A stretch of DNA of 64,000 nt. Source: Bartonella quintana (lineage in GTDB: Bacteria; Pseudomonadota; Alphaproteobacteria; Rhizobiales; Rhizobiaceae). Positions 34,542-44,897 of the stretch are shown here, one piece after another. The notes beneath the pieces were generated by a model, which saw only the letters and a program-made list of their open reading frames with translations, had not been told where the DNA came from and made no database searches. The stretch lies in assembly GCF_009936175.1 (NCBI RefSeq), contig NZ_AP019773.1, forward strand, positions 1,187,501 through 1,251,500, in the 5' to 3' direction. Positions within the stretch are counted from its first letter, which is position 1, and every line of letters begins with the position of its first letter. Made by a program: the position numbers and the translations under genes.

Positions 34542-35852
34542 TTCAAAAGCTTGCCCAAAGATATGAAATGAAAAAAAGAGTATAGCGCAACAGGAAAACT
34601 GGTCTTAGAAAACCTAGCTTTGAGGGTGCAATTAAGTATATGGCGGATAAATCAGCGCACCTAAAGCAGAATATTTTAAGCAAGTTACACGTACACTGAA
34701 AGCCCCCACTATCTTGAAATCCCCTAGAATAAAATCTCCCTCTTTATAAGAAAAAATATGGTGACTTTTGTTCGTGAATATCAAAAGGGTGAAGAACTTT
34801 TGAGAAATCAACGCAGATTTTATAAACAAAAAAGGCAGCACACTGTGCTGCCTTTAGATCAAAGTCTGTACTATATCTTATATATCTTATCCTAAAACTG
34901 ATAACGAAGTCCCCCCACAAAACTCGTTCCAGAAAAACCAGCCTTGCTAAGCTTATGCTGATAAACAAGATCACCATGAAGGGCAAACTTTGAAGACAAT
35001 CGAGCATTAAAACCTAATCCAGCTTCTAAAGAAGAACCAAAAGCACCTAATTGGAAAGCATCTTTGAAATGGACTGATTGCTTTCCATCAAATCCATGCG
35101 CAAGGTAAAACTTACTATAGAAGGAAACAACACGTGCCTCATCGGTTACAGGAAAGGTCTTTGTTAAACGGCCACCCACACGCATCGCCCATTGATCAAG
35201 TTTTCCAAGCTCAATCTCAAAGTTGTCAATATCACGGGCCGGATTAATCCGGAGATGCTGATAAACAACCTGGACTTGGGGATCAAAAACAAATCCTTCA
35301 TATCCAGTTGCAAATGACTGACCACCTGTCAATGAAACACTGAGCGGATTTCCCTTTAATGTTGCCGTCTTGCCACGTGCAAGAGTCAGGACATCACCCT
35401 TAAACAAACCATAAGAGAGAAGACCATCCACATAAAAGCCGGCATCATACTGCATGGTACCATAGGCTGTCACTGACCATTTATCAAATGCGCTTTTTTG
35501 GCTTTGTTCAACAGCTAAAGGCTGCAAAGAAAGTCTCTCATAAGCCCCTATAACTCCAAAAAATGTGTTACTATAAGCATTCTCGATTGTTTTGAGCAAA
35601 ACACCTGCCTCAAGTGCATTATAACCAAGCTCCCCTCCGTAACCATATTCAAGGGCGGAAAGATTTGAGGAATAACGGTAATGACCAGCATAGCCACGCA
35701 AGAATAAAGCAGGGTTTTCATGAATTCTTGGCATTCCACCAGAAGTGGCCCGCAGTCTCTCCAAATGCTTATTTTGGTTGCTAATATTCACCAAACCAGC
35801 ATGGAATAAGCTATTTGGTAACAGCAAATAAGTCGGAACTTGCGGAACAACA
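34542..35852. repeat. 1.31-kb direct repeat, copy 2 (autotransporter 3' block)
   Basis: Second copy of the block at 30,833-32,143, covering the beta-domain of the 1911-aa autotransporter, its terminator and downstream DNA. Outside the block the two genes differ clearly. Confidence 0.95.
34824..34855 (-). terminator. terminator of the 1911-aa autotransporter
   Basis: Identical to the hairpin at 31,115-31,146, with the same 37-bp distance from the stop codon, since it lies inside the duplicated block. Confidence 0.85.
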
Positions 35853-38800
35853 GATCTTACAGCCTGTTCAGGAAATCTATTTTTAGAAACCGTAGAAGTA
35901 TACGCAGAATCACTTACTTCAACATATTGATTTTCTAGACGGAAATTCCAAAATTCCCCACCATCCTTCATAAATCTTTCATCAACATGGTCTTTAGTTG
36001 AAGTGGCTTTTGGAGCGTAAGAACGAAGAGTATATTTGTAAGGGGAATCCTCTAGCGCGACATAATCACCATTCAGTTGGAAAGAATCTTTCTCCGCTTT
36101 TCCATAAACCTGAATAATAGAAACACTATGCGCTATTTTATCGCTAGGGTTGTTTTCTCCCACACTTCCCGAAACGCCTTTTACATGCACTACAGTTTTT
36201 CCAGAGACATCACCATGAATTAAGAGACGGTCGGTCACTTGAGCATCACTCGAATCATTAGGATTCAGACGTGCATTGAAATAAATATGTGCATTACCTT
36301 GCGCATTATAAACAGCCCCCACGCCTTTTCCGATACGAAGTGTCTGATAACTATCAGCTGTATTGGATTCTGGTTTTTCAAAAGAAAGAGAACTATTAAT
36401 AAGATTTAGCGCTGAAATTGATGAATCACCTAAAGAGCCCAATTCTTGCAATTTCTCATGTTTCGGCCGCAATAAAGACCATTTTGAATTATTTGTTAAT
36501 CCCAATTTGGCAGTAGAATTTTCATCAACACGAGCTCCCCCTGCAATAACAGAGTCATCCACCCAAACCAATATATTAGAGTTATTTTCAGATTTTAATA
36601 ATAAATCTCCAGAGAGAAATGTTTTCTTTTGTATAGAAACAAGACCACCAGAATTATTACCATAAATAGCTACACTCTTTGGAACTTCGAAATTAGTTTT
36701 TTTCAATAAAGCTGTACCCGTTATACCTACAAGTGTTTGCTCTGGTGAAAATACAGAACTTCCATTTACAGGATGTCCCACTGACTCTGATACAATTTCC
36801 TCTGAGACCCTATTCTGATTCCGCTCAGCGACTCGTGCCATCCCATTAAAATATATACCGTAGGAACTATCACCTTCCACTTTAATATTAGAAGAGTCGA
36901 TATAAGCGCGATTCATAGAAGGAGCAACGTCAGAAGATCTTCTTCTCCTGGAAGCACCCGTCTCAACGGAACCATTAACATCCATAAACCACAAACCAGT
37001 GGCATCAGTAACAACATTCCCATTAGTAAAATCAACAGAGCCACGATCGCTCAACAAAAAAGCTGCACGTCCAGGTACTTCTGTAGAAGCTGACTCTATT
37101 TGTCCTTTTTTTGCAGTAATGTTAACTTTGTCTAATTTAACATTTCCCCCCAACTCTGACCTGACAGCTATTCCATCCGTAAGAGTAATAGTCCCAGAGC
37201 TCATGGTTATCTCACCGCCATTACTCGCCAAACCAGCCATAGCTTGTGATTTCATGCTAATATCTGTAGTATCCAATTGAACAGATGAACCAGCCCCCAC
37301 AAAAACACCTGCATAATCAGCATTGATCGTCCCATTAGTCATTTTGACTTTTCCACCACTTTGAGCCTCAAGCCCAATTTGGGAAGATTGAATAGTTGAT
37401 TCCTTATTCAAAACAATTTCTGCATCTTTTTCTGCAAGCACAGCACTCACAGGCCGTAATGTATTAAGATCAATTTGATTCTTACTATCAGAAGAAACCG
37501 CACCAATAATAACCACATTCTCCATCTTAAGGTTTGTCTTCTCTCCTACACTTACAGAATGCTGACTGCTATCACTTACTCTCAGTGTAGCACCACTTAT
37601 TGTATGTGATTTTCCATCACTGCACGAATAAGAAGTATGCTCACTCCCTGTAACATCTCTTCTCACTCTCCCTATACTTCCCGTATAATCACACGTAGGA
37701 GAAACAGCTCGTCCACCAACATTTGCAAAAGTAGATACATCAGATCCCCTAGTTACAGGAGATGTCTCAGATGCAGCAGAGAGAACAGGTTGCACAGGAG
37801 AAGTAGTCGAAGGCGCAATGGGTAATGTTTCAGATCTCGCAGATGTGGTAAGTAGAACCCGTCCTCTCGGTCCAGAACTCTGAATTACAGTAGGAACAGT
37901 ATCAGGTGCCTTGGAGGAAGGATTAGACTCTACATTTTCAGATAGAGAAGCCCCAGATGTAACTATAGATTCACCACTAGGCGTTTCACTATACTCTGCT
38001 ACAACAGTTTTTCCATCAGGTCCTATAATAACATAATCAACAACATCAGAAGCCTCTCCAGATCCCAAAAGTGATTCAGAATTCTCGGATGAATCAAAGT
38101 CCTCAGAATCTAAAGGATTTAAAGAAACTAACGTATTAATATCACTATCTTCTTCTTCAGATCTCGCTAATGAAGTAGGTTGAGGAGTTCTTAACTCAGA
38201 AGTCTCAGATATGGTCGAAGCAACAGGAATGGCTTGAGCTCCATCAGAATCTAAAGAATTTGACAAAATTGACGTACTAACACCACTATCTCCTTCAGAT
38301 CTCGCTAATAAAGTTTCAGATACGGGGGAAACAACAGAAATAGTTTGAGCTCCACCTGTCATAACAGGAATCCCTTCACTTTGTGCACCTGCAGAAGCTA
38401 AAACCACAGACTGACTCTCTAAACGGTAATCCCAAAACTGTGTATTCGTTTGCTTCAATTTAGGATCGAAAAACATCGAGGCTGAACCCGAAGAAGATTC
38501 TTGATGAGAATTTGGACCATAAGCACGAAGAGTGTATTGATAAGGTGCACTATTTAACGTAACATACCCACTATCCAGCTGGAAAGAATTTTCCCTTGCA
38601 CTTCCATAAACTTGAATAATCGAAACACTGTTAGGTTGATCCACCTTTTCTGATGAGGTGCTATCTGAAACAGAATGCACGTGCACGAAAGTTGTTCCAG
38701 AAACATCGCCATGAATTAAAAGTCTATCAGAGATTTGAACACTATCCGCATCGCTAGACATCAGATCTGCATTAAAGTAAATGCTAGAACGCCCATGAGC

Positions 38801-40627
38801 ACTATAAACCGTGCCCTTTCCATTTCCAATGCGCAGGGTTCGATACTTATTATTACCGCGACCTTTTTCACCATGTTTACTTGTTTCACTCTCTTCACTT
38901 TCTGAAGAAAGAAAAAATCTAATATTACTATTTACAAGTCTCATAGATGAAATACATGAATCTATACAATCCGCATCTGAATTTCCAAAATCGCTGCTAT
39001 ATACACTCTTCGTTAAATGCCACTCTGACCCACCGGATAAAAAAAGCCTAGCATGAGAATTTTCATCAATGCGAGCAGCACCTGCGATTACAGAGTCATG
39101 AACAAAAACTGACAGATCGGAACCAGCTTCAGCTTTTAACAACAAACCACCCGAAAGAGTTGATTCGTCTTTCACAATGACGTAACCACCAAAATTATCA
39201 CCATAAATGGCCACACCATCTGGAACTCTGAGACGACTATTTTTCAAAAGAACCGTACGTATTCCACCTTCATAACTGTCATTGCTTTCTTTAACACCAT
39301 CACTGTATCCAGCAGAAAGGCCATCTCCTCTAGCCAAATTTAACATATTTTCTGAATCTGAACTACGAAAATATATACCATAAGATCTTTTACCGTTGAC
39401 CTTAACAACTGAAGATTTGACACTGGCGCTCAAATCTAAAACATCAAGGCCCCCTTCATGGTTCGCAGCCTTTAAAACTTCTGTAACGTCATGCCCAAAA
39501 GAAGCAATATCATTGAGAATGGCAGGATCGACCTGAACAAAGAAGATGCCGTTATCCTCATCATTCTCATCAACATGAGAATTAAGATGGTAAACACCAT
39601 CTAGTCCACCCACTTCGGCTCTGACTGAACGTTCAGTACGTTGAGTTCCTTCTTCATCTTCTTCTTCATCTCCACTTATATTAGTGAAAAGATCTAAATC
39701 TGTTTCAATACTTTCACTGAGAGTATTCTGGAAATTTTTATCAACCAACAGCACAGCAGCATCGGAAATATTGATATTGCCATTATTAAAGGAAATAGCA
39801 CCTCCACTCGATAATAAAACGTAACGGTCAGGCTCAATATAAGAATCTATAGCTCCTTCTCCTCTTCCTTGACTCAACTTAGCAAGGCGAGAGAACATAG
39901 TAACATCAACTCCGTTCAATTGAACAAATCCCATATCTGTCGACATAACCCCTATCCCATCACCGCTAAAATCAATCGACCCAGATCGCATTATTATTGA
40001 AGATTTATCATTGCTCACCAGACCGATTCCAATGACTTCAATATCCACGCCATCCAAAACAATAGACGATTCCGAATTAGCCACCCCCCCTATATAAGTT
40101 TCTGTAATAGATCCACCTTTCATACTGATCTTTCCCTGTTCTTCACTTCGAAGCCCATAAAAAAAACCTTCAATATGTGATTTCTCCAAATTAATCGCTG
40201 TACCACCTGTATAGCCATTATCTGAAAATACAGCACCTCCTGAAATACCAAAAGTAACTATACTATCCATATCTGTAGAATCAGAACGACCAGCAGAATC
40301 ACTAGAAGCTGTATCGTCCACCCCAAAATCAATCGATACTTCTTTCACACTAATAACTGCCCCTCCCTCTGCATGTACAGCATAGTCATTATATTTTTTC
40401 GCTTTAATACTACCTCCTGTTATTGCGAGTGGACTACTGCCATTAGTGCCATCACACAAAACAGGAGCTCTTTGCTGCTTATCACTAACCTCAGCTTTAC
40501 ACTCATAGGTAGATGACGCCTTAGGAGAACTAGCATTCCCCACAGAAATATCCACACCTTGTAAAAAGAAGAGAACGCTTGTTGTAAGAGCATATAAATG
40601 GGTACGATTTTTAAATACGTTAATCAT
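34892..40627 (-). CDS. giant autotransporter with two passenger units, 1911 aa
   Basis: A type Va autotransporter, about twice the usual size. Residues 1-31 are a signal peptide (MINVFKNR leader). Passenger unit 1 spans about 32-735: it opens with a Cys pair (YECKAEV and PVLCDG) and ends with the pre-barrel signature SFQLDSGYVTLN, YTLRAYGP, FWDYRLESQ. A Ser/Glu/Thr-rich linker (about 742-985) contains repeats of the kind SETS and ARSE. Passenger unit 2 (about 990-1565) again opens with a Cys pair (CDYTG and YSCSDGKSH) and ends SFQLNGDYVAL, YTLRSYAP, FWNFRLENQ. One barrel (about 1592-1911) follows. Both units contain KSYGIYFRS or SSYGIYFNG and LLIHGDVSG motifs. This looks like a fusion of two autotransporter genes that lost the inner barrel. 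It is divergent from the iron importer. Confidence 0.9.
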   Translation of the reverse strand: MINVFKNRTHLYALTTSVLFFLQGVDISVGNASSPKASSTYECKAEVSDKQQRAPVLCDGTNGSSPLAITGGSIKAKKYNDYAVHAEGGAVISVKEVSIDFGVDDTASSDSAGRSDSTDMDSIVTFGISGGAVFSDNGYTGGTAINLEKSHIEGFFYGLRSEEQGKISMKGGSITETYIGGVANSESSIVLDGVDIEVIGIGLVSNDKSSIIMRSGSIDFSGDGIGVMSTDMGFVQLNGVDVTMFSRLAKLSQGRGEGAIDSYIEPDRYVLLSSGGAISFNNGNINISDAAVLLVDKNFQNTLSESIETDLDLFTNISGDEEEDEEGTQRTERSVRAEVGGLDGVYHLNSHVDENDEDNGIFFVQVDPAILNDIASFGHDVTEVLKAANHEGGLDVLDLSASVKSSVVKVNGKRSYGIYFRSSDSENMLNLARGDGLSAGYSDGVKESNDSYEGGIRTVLLKNSRLRVPDGVAIYGDNFGGYVIVKDESTLSGGLLLKAEAGSDLSVFVHDSVIAGAARIDENSHARLFLSGGSEWHLTKSVYSSDFGNSDADCIDSCISSMRLVNSNIRFFLSSESEESETSKHGEKGRGNNKYRTLRIGNGKGTVYSAHGRSSIYFNADLMSSDADSVQISDRLLIHGDVSGTTFVHVHSVSDSTSSEKVDQPNSVSIIQVYGSARENSFQLDSGYVTLNSAPYQYTLRAYGPNSHQESSSGSASMFFDPKLKQTNTQFWDYRLESQSVVLASAGAQSEGIPVMTGGAQTISVVSPVSETLLARSEGDSGVSTSILSNSLDSDGAQAIPVASTISETSELRTPQPTSLARSEEEDSDINTLVSLNPLDSEDFDSSENSESLLGSGEASDVVDYVIIGPDGKTVVAEYSETPSGESIVTSGASLSENVESNPSSKAPDTVPTVIQSSGPRGRVLLTTSARSETLPIAPSTTSPVQPVLSAASETSPVTRGSDVSTFANVGGRAVSPTCDYTGSIGRVRRDVTGSEHTSYSCSDGKSHTISGATLRVSDSSQHSVSVGEKTNLKMENVVIIGAVSSDSKNQIDLNTLRPVSAVLAEKDAEIVLNKESTIQSSQIGLEAQSGGKVKMTNGTINADYAGVFVGAGSSVQLDTTDISMKSQAMAGLASNGGEITMSSGTITLTDGIAVRSELGGNVKLDKVNITAKKGQIESASTEVPGRAAFLLSDRGSVDFTNGNVVTDATGLWFMDVNGSVETGASRRRRSSDVAPSMNRAYIDSSNIKVEGDSSYGIYFNGMARVAERNQNRVSEEIVSESVGHPVNGSSVFSPEQTLVGITGTALLKKTNFEVPKSVAIYGNNSGGLVSIQKKTFLSGDLLLKSENNSNILVWVDDSVIAGGARVDENSTAKLGLTNNSKWSLLRPKHEKLQELGSLGDSSISALNLINSSLSFEKPESNTADSYQTLRIGKGVGAVYNAQGNAHIYFNARLNPNDSSDAQVTDRLLIHGDVSGKTVVHVKGVSGSVGENNPSDKIAHSVSIIQVYGKAEKDSFQLNGDYVALEDSPYKYTLRSYAPKATSTKDHVDERFMKDGGEFWNFRLENQYVEVSDSAYTSTVSKNRFPEQAVRSVVPQVPTYLLLPNSLFHAGLVNISNQNKHLERLRATSGGMPRIHENPALFLRGYAGHYRYSSNLSALEYGYGGELGYNALEAGVLLKTIENAYSNTFFGVIGAYERLSLQPLAVEQSQKSAFDKWSVTAYGTMQYDAGFYVDGLLSYGLFKGDVLTLARGKTATLKGNPLSVSLTGGQSFATGYEGFVFDPQVQVVYQHLRINPARDIDNFEIELGKLDQWAMRVGGRLTKTFPVTDEARVVSFYSKFYLAHGFDGKQSVHFKDAFQLGAFGSSLEAGLGFNARLSSKFALHGDLVYQHKLSKAGFSGTSFVGGLRYQF

Positions 40628-40738
40628 AGATCCAACTTTCTAAAATAGACATCTTGTAAAAGCTCTAGAAGTAAAAGCTCTAGAATTGAGTAAAAATGAG
40701 ATAAGCAGCTGGCTTTTAACATATGTTAGACGTCTTTA

Positions 40739-40751
40739 CAACATAATGTTG
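40739..40751. promoter_or_regulatory. palindrome between divergent autotransporter and siderophore importer
   Basis: CAACAT-A-ATGTTG is a perfect 13-bp inverted repeat about 110 bp from each start codon. Its core ACATAATGT equals the core at 27.5 kb. TTGTGCATAAA occurs twice in tandem just downstream (about 40,773-40,794). A shared regulator of both divergent genes, for instance iron-responsive, is inference. Confidence 0.45.
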
Positions 40752-40847
40752 TTTATGAATTTATCATATTGTGCATAAATTGTGCATAAAAAAGTCTAAA
40801 TTACGCTTTTTAATAACCCTTTGTGATTTATAGAAGAGGATGAAGCG

Positions 40848-41783
40848 ATGATGATCAAATATCTGAAATGGGTAACTTCTGTCTTGGTTGTTGCAATTAA
40901 CTTTGCGACATTTTCGTGGGCAAATGTGAATGCAGAAAATGTGATCATTAATCATGTTTCAGGCACCACCACTGTTCCTATCTCTCCTCAAAAAGTTATT
41001 GTATTTGACCTTGCATCGCTTGATAATATGAACCGCCTTGGAATCAAAGCAATTGTCGGTGTTCCTGAAGGAAAAAAACCTGCTTATTTGCAACAATTTG
41101 ATGATGCAAAATATGAAAAAATTGGCACCCTTTTTGAACCGAATTATGAAAAAATTGCCACCCTTCAACCTGACCTCATTATTATTTCATCACGGACTCA
41201 AGCTAAATATAAAGATTTATCCAAAATCGCTCCAACCATTGACCTTACAATAGGAAATCAGAACTCTCTTAAAGATATTATACGTAATGTGTCTATTTTT
41301 GGGAAAATTTTTGGTAAAGAAAAGGAAGCCGAGGAAGAAATTGCGGAACTTAACGAAAATTTAGCAGAAGTTCGTAAGAATATTCAAGGAAAGGGCACAG
41401 GGCTTATACTTATGACCTCTGGTGGAAAGATAAGTGCTTTAGGTCCCCAGTCACGTTTTGATATTTTGCATTCCGCATTCGGCATTGCTCCTGCAACCGA
41501 TAAACTAATCGTGCAAAAACATGGACAACCTATTTCCCCTGAATTTATTCTCGAGACCAATCCTGATTGGCTATTGGTCATCGACCGAGATGCAGCAATT
41601 GGACGAGAAGGACAATCCGCAGCACAACTCCTTAATAATGAACTTGTTCAACGTACAATAGCTGGAAAGCAAAACCAAATTATTTATCTAGACTCTTGGA
41701 GTTGGTATCGAGCTAGTGGTGGTCTAACTGGGCTTAACGAAACAGTTCAACAACTTAATAAAGCCTTTACAACAAGCAAATAA
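40848..41783 (+). CDS. siderophore/iron ABC transporter substrate-binding protein
   Basis: A periplasmic binding protein of 311 aa of the FatB/YclQ-like class for ferric siderophores. Residues 1-28 form a signal peptide (VLVVAINFATFSWA). The TroA-type fold is indicated by VIVFDLASLDNMNRLGI, YEKIATLQPDLIIIS and PDWLLVIDRDAAIG. No lipobox Cys is visible, so it is probably soluble in the periplasm. AGAGGA eight bases before ATG 40848 supports the start. It leads the importer operon; the siderophore is unknown. Confidence 0.88.
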   Translation: MMIKYLKWVTSVLVVAINFATFSWANVNAENVIINHVSGTTTVPISPQKVIVFDLASLDNMNRLGIKAIVGVPEGKKPAYLQQFDDAKYEKIGTLFEPNYEKIATLQPDLIIISSRTQAKYKDLSKIAPTIDLTIGNQNSLKDIIRNVSIFGKIFGKEKEAEEEIAELNENLAEVRKNIQGKGTGLILMTSGGKISALGPQSRFDILHSAFGIAPATDKLIVQKHGQPISPEFILETNPDWLLVIDRDAAIGREGQSAAQLLNNELVQRTIAGKQNQIIYLDSWSWYRASGGLTGLNETVQQLNKAFTTSK

Positions 41784-41882
41784 GTGCACAAGCATTTACT
41801 TGTCTAATCATGAAATAAAGTTTTAAGAGTCGAAGTTGCCCATGAAAGACTTCTGCTCTTTTCTGTTAGAAAATAATTTAAC

Positions 41883-42839
41883 GTGAAAAATTACTGGATA
41901 GCCATAATAGTTCTCGTCTTGCTATCTATCCTGAGCATTTTTGTTGGTTATTCTGATGTGACACTTTCCGAGCTGTTATTAGGCGATCCACATGTGTGGC
42001 TTATTTTCTGGCAAACACGCCTTCCTCGTACAGTCGCAGTGCTCTTGGTTGGACCGGCACTTGCACTTTCAGGCCTGATTATGCAATTGCTTGCACGTAA
42101 TCGCTTTGTAGAGCCATCAACTGCTGGAACTCTTGAATCTGCATCTCTTGGCATCCTTTTTGTCATGATTTTCCTCCCCAATATCCCTGTTTTAGGAAAA
42201 ATGGTCATTGCCGCAATTTTTGCCATGATTGGTGCATTACTGTTTATGCTTTTATTGCGCCAGATCCCTTTAAAATCCACTTTCATTGTACCACTCACAG
42301 GGATTATACTGGGTTATATGATTGGCTCCCTAACCAATGCTATTGCTGATCATGAAATGCTGCTGCCTTCTCTTCAAGCCTATTTATTTGGCAGTTTTGC
42401 AATGATTCTTGATGGAAAATACGAACTCTTGTGGCTATCTTTTCCCCTTTGTACTCTTGCCTATTTTACTGCTGATCGCTTTACAGTAGCTGGTCTAGGA
42501 GAAGATTTAACTAACAATCTTGGACTTAATTATCGTACTGTTATGTTCTTTGGTCTTTTTATTGTCTCATCAATCACCGCTGTTGTAGTCTGTACAATTG
42601 GCCGTATTTCCTTCGTTGGACTGATTATTCCAAACATTGTTTCAAATTTCATGGGCGACAATATGCGCCATACTGTTCCTTGGGTAGCAATCAGTGGCGC
42701 AGGACTGCTATTAATCTGTGACATCTTAGGGCGAATAATTCATCCTTCTCTTGAAATTCCTATCAGCACCATGATGGGGGTTATTGGGAGTTTTATTTTT
42801 ATCATACTGCTTCTACGCTGGAGAAAGCGTCTTGGATAA
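41883..42839 (+). CDS. iron-siderophore ABC transporter permease 1 (FecCD/BtuC family)
   Basis: A 318-aa membrane protein with multiple helices. The family signature RLPRTVAVLLVGPALALSGLIMQ is followed by VEPSTAGTLESASLG. The cytoplasmic loop that meets the ATPase is GRISFVGLIIPNIV. The start is GTG with a weak ribosome-binding site, 99 bp after the binding-protein gene. It pairs with the next gene as a heterodimeric channel. Confidence 0.9.
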   Translation: MKNYWIAIIVLVLLSILSIFVGYSDVTLSELLLGDPHVWLIFWQTRLPRTVAVLLVGPALALSGLIMQLLARNRFVEPSTAGTLESASLGILFVMIFLPNIPVLGKMVIAAIFAMIGALLFMLLLRQIPLKSTFIVPLTGIILGYMIGSLTNAIADHEMLLPSLQAYLFGSFAMILDGKYELLWLSFPLCTLAYFTADRFTVAGLGEDLTNNLGLNYRTVMFFGLFIVSSITAVVVCTIGRISFVGLIIPNIVSNFMGDNMRHTVPWVAISGAGLLLICDILGRIIHPSLEIPISTMMGVIGSFIFIILLLRWRKRLG

Positions 42840-42878
42840 AAAAAAGCAACAACGCTTGTACTAACAACGCTTATCATA

Positions 42879-43781
42879 ATGGCATGCATCGTAATTAGTC
42901 TTTATATGACATGGAATATCAACATTTATACTTGGACATTCCGTCTAACGAAACTTGCCTCTCTTCTTCTCATTGCCTATGCAATAAGCGTTTCTACCGT
43001 TTTATTTCAAACAATTGTCAATAATCAGCTCCTCAGTCCTTCTATTATGGGGTTTGATCAGCTTTATATTTTAATAAAAACCATCACGATTTATTTTCTC
43101 GGTTCTCTTTCTTTGCCCTTTTTAAATGAAGAAGGACAATTCATTCTTGAAGCTCTCATTCTCATCATCTTTTCAATAAGCCTTTTTCGCTGGCTGTTCT
43201 CAGGGAGCTTAAAAGGACTTCATTTGACCCTATTGATTGGTGTTGTTTTAGGTGGCTTTTTTTTCAGCTTACGCATATTCATGCAATTACAATTGAGTCC
43301 AGATCAAATAATGAATTTAACGGACATCATGTTTGCAAATTTTAATAAATTCAATACGGCATTAATAAGCTTTGCCACAATCATTGTCTTCATTGTGAGT
43401 CTGCTTGGTTGGCGTTCACGTCACCTGCTTGATATTCTTGCGCTTGGACGCGAAAACGCTCTCAATCTTGGAGTTGATTATCACAAAAGCGCTACGGCTA
43501 TTCTTATTTTTGTTTCTATTCTTGTATCCATTTCAACAGCACTTGTCGGACCTATCACCTTTTTTGGATTGTTAGTTGCCAACCTTTCCTATGAGCTTTC
43601 CCCACAAGTAAAACACAGTGTTGTTGTACCAATGGCAATATTATTGGCTATTATTTGTTTGGTTGGTGGACAATTTATTTTAGAACAAGTTTTCAATATG
43701 GCAGGACGCTTAAGTTTTATCATTGAATTTTGTGGTGGAACAGTCTTCTTAATTTCACTGATGAAGGAAAAACTAAAATGA
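42879..43781 (+). CDS. iron-siderophore ABC transporter permease 2 (FecCD/BtuC family)
   Basis: The 300-aa partner permease. Signatures are RLTKLASLLLIAYAISVSTVLFQTI, LSPSIMGFDQLYIL and GPITFFGLLVANL. Similarity to the family could begin a few codons upstream of ATG 42879 (KKATTLVLTTLII reads in frame), but no normal start codon lies between the stop of the first permease and 42879. The stop overlaps the ATPase start as ATGA. Confidence 0.88.
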   Translation: MACIVISLYMTWNINIYTWTFRLTKLASLLLIAYAISVSTVLFQTIVNNQLLSPSIMGFDQLYILIKTITIYFLGSLSLPFLNEEGQFILEALILIIFSISLFRWLFSGSLKGLHLTLLIGVVLGGFFFSLRIFMQLQLSPDQIMNLTDIMFANFNKFNTALISFATIIVFIVSLLGWRSRHLLDILALGRENALNLGVDYHKSATAILIFVSILVSISTALVGPITFFGLLVANLSYELSPQVKHSVVVPMAILLAIICLVGGQFILEQVFNMAGRLSFIIEFCGGTVFLISLMKEKLK

Positions 43782-44536
43782 TTAAAATCAATCACCTTTC
43801 CAAATCTTATGGAGCTAGATTGATTATTGATGATTTATCCCTTCATCTTCACAAAGGAGGAATTATTTCTCTTATTGGCCCCAATGGTTCTGGAAAATCA
43901 ACTCTTCTGATGATGATAAGACGTCTTTTACCAAGTAACAAAGGAATCATTAGCGTTGACGGTTTTGATATTGATAAAATGCCTCTCGATATTTTGGCTC
44001 AAAAACTTTCAATCTTGCGTCAAGATAATCCTTTATCCTTTCGCTTAACCGTGTACGATTTAGTAAGTTTTGGGCGCTATCCTTACTCTAAAGGCTGGTA
44101 TAACAACGAAGATAAACAATATATTGACAGCGCACTGCGATATCTCGACTTACAAGACCTAAAAAATCGCTTTTTGGATGAACTTTCTGGCGGACAGCGT
44201 CAGCGGGCTTTTATCGCGATGGTCATCTGTCAAGATACCGATTACCTTCTCTTAGATGAGCCATTAAACAATCTTGATATGAAACATTCCGTTTCCATGA
44301 TGAAACAATTACGTCGCACAGCCGATGAGCTTAAAAAAACCATTGTGATTGTCATGCATGATATTAATTTTGCATCATCATATTCGGATAGGATCGTTGC
44401 ACTCAAAAATGGTAAAGCAGCTTATTGTGGAACACCGAAAGAAATTATGCAGATAGAAATTCTTAAAGACATTTATGATGTAGATATTCAGATCAAAACA
44501 ATCGATGGTGTACCAATCGCCCTTTATTATCAATGA
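43778..44536 (+). CDS. iron-siderophore ABC transporter ATPase
   Basis: A 252-aa FepC/YclP-type ATPase that powers the two permeases. Walker A is GPNGSGKST, the ABC signature LSGGQRQRA, Walker B DYLLLDEPLNNLD, and the switch His is in VIVMHDINFAS. The start is ATG 43778, overlapping the previous stop by four bases. It ends the importer operon. Confidence 0.95.
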   Translation: MIKINHLSKSYGARLIIDDLSLHLHKGGIISLIGPNGSGKSTLLMMIRRLLPSNKGIISVDGFDIDKMPLDILAQKLSILRQDNPLSFRLTVYDLVSFGRYPYSKGWYNNEDKQYIDSALRYLDLQDLKNRFLDELSGGQRQRAFIAMVICQDTDYLLLDEPLNNLDMKHSVSMMKQLRRTADELKKTIVIVMHDINFASSYSDRIVALKNGKAAYCGTPKEIMQIEILKDIYDVDIQIKTIDGVPIALYYQ

Positions 44537-44624
44537 ATTCCTCTCACTTATCAATAATCATAAAGATTCTTTTTTGAGCTTGCGTGCACTGTAAAATCTG
44601 CTAAAAATGACGACACCTTCCCGT

Positions 44625-44698
44625 TGGGGAATAGTTTAAAGGTAGAACAACGGACTCTGACTCCGTGAATCTTGGTTCGAATCCAGGTTCCCCAGCCA
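44625..44698 (+). tRNA. tRNA-Gln (anticodon CUG)
   Basis: A complete cloverleaf: acceptor TGGGGAA pairs with TTCCCCA, the anticodon stem ACGGA/TCCGT surrounds the loop CTCTGAC (anticodon CTG, codon CAG), and GGTTCGAATCC is the T arm. A genomic CCA follows the discriminator G. Position 1 is U, as in other bacterial tRNA-Gln genes. It lies about 90 bp after the importer ATPase. Confidence 0.95.
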
Positions 44699-44897
44699 AT
44701 CTTGATACCATCAATGCGTAAGATAGAAGTTTAGGAATTTTGATTCCATTGAATTTATTTAATTTATTTTTTGAAGCTTTTTGATTGATTCTATGGCGCC
44801 CTTTTTATAATTTACACATTTAATATACAGGGATACCATGCTGTCTTTTCTAACTAAAAAGCGCCTTCATTTGCAAAATTCAAGCCCCCTTTATTTT

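Noticed and set aside
34744..35007. 87-codon frame repeated identically at two autotransporter ends
   Set aside because: The duplication is explained by the 1.31-kb repeat; the frame overlaps the terminator and the barrel end in another frame.
44625..44698. tRNA-Gln as integration site of the island
   Set aside because: No repeat of the tRNA 3' end was seen elsewhere in the window, and the integrase remnants lie about 15-18 kb away on both sides.
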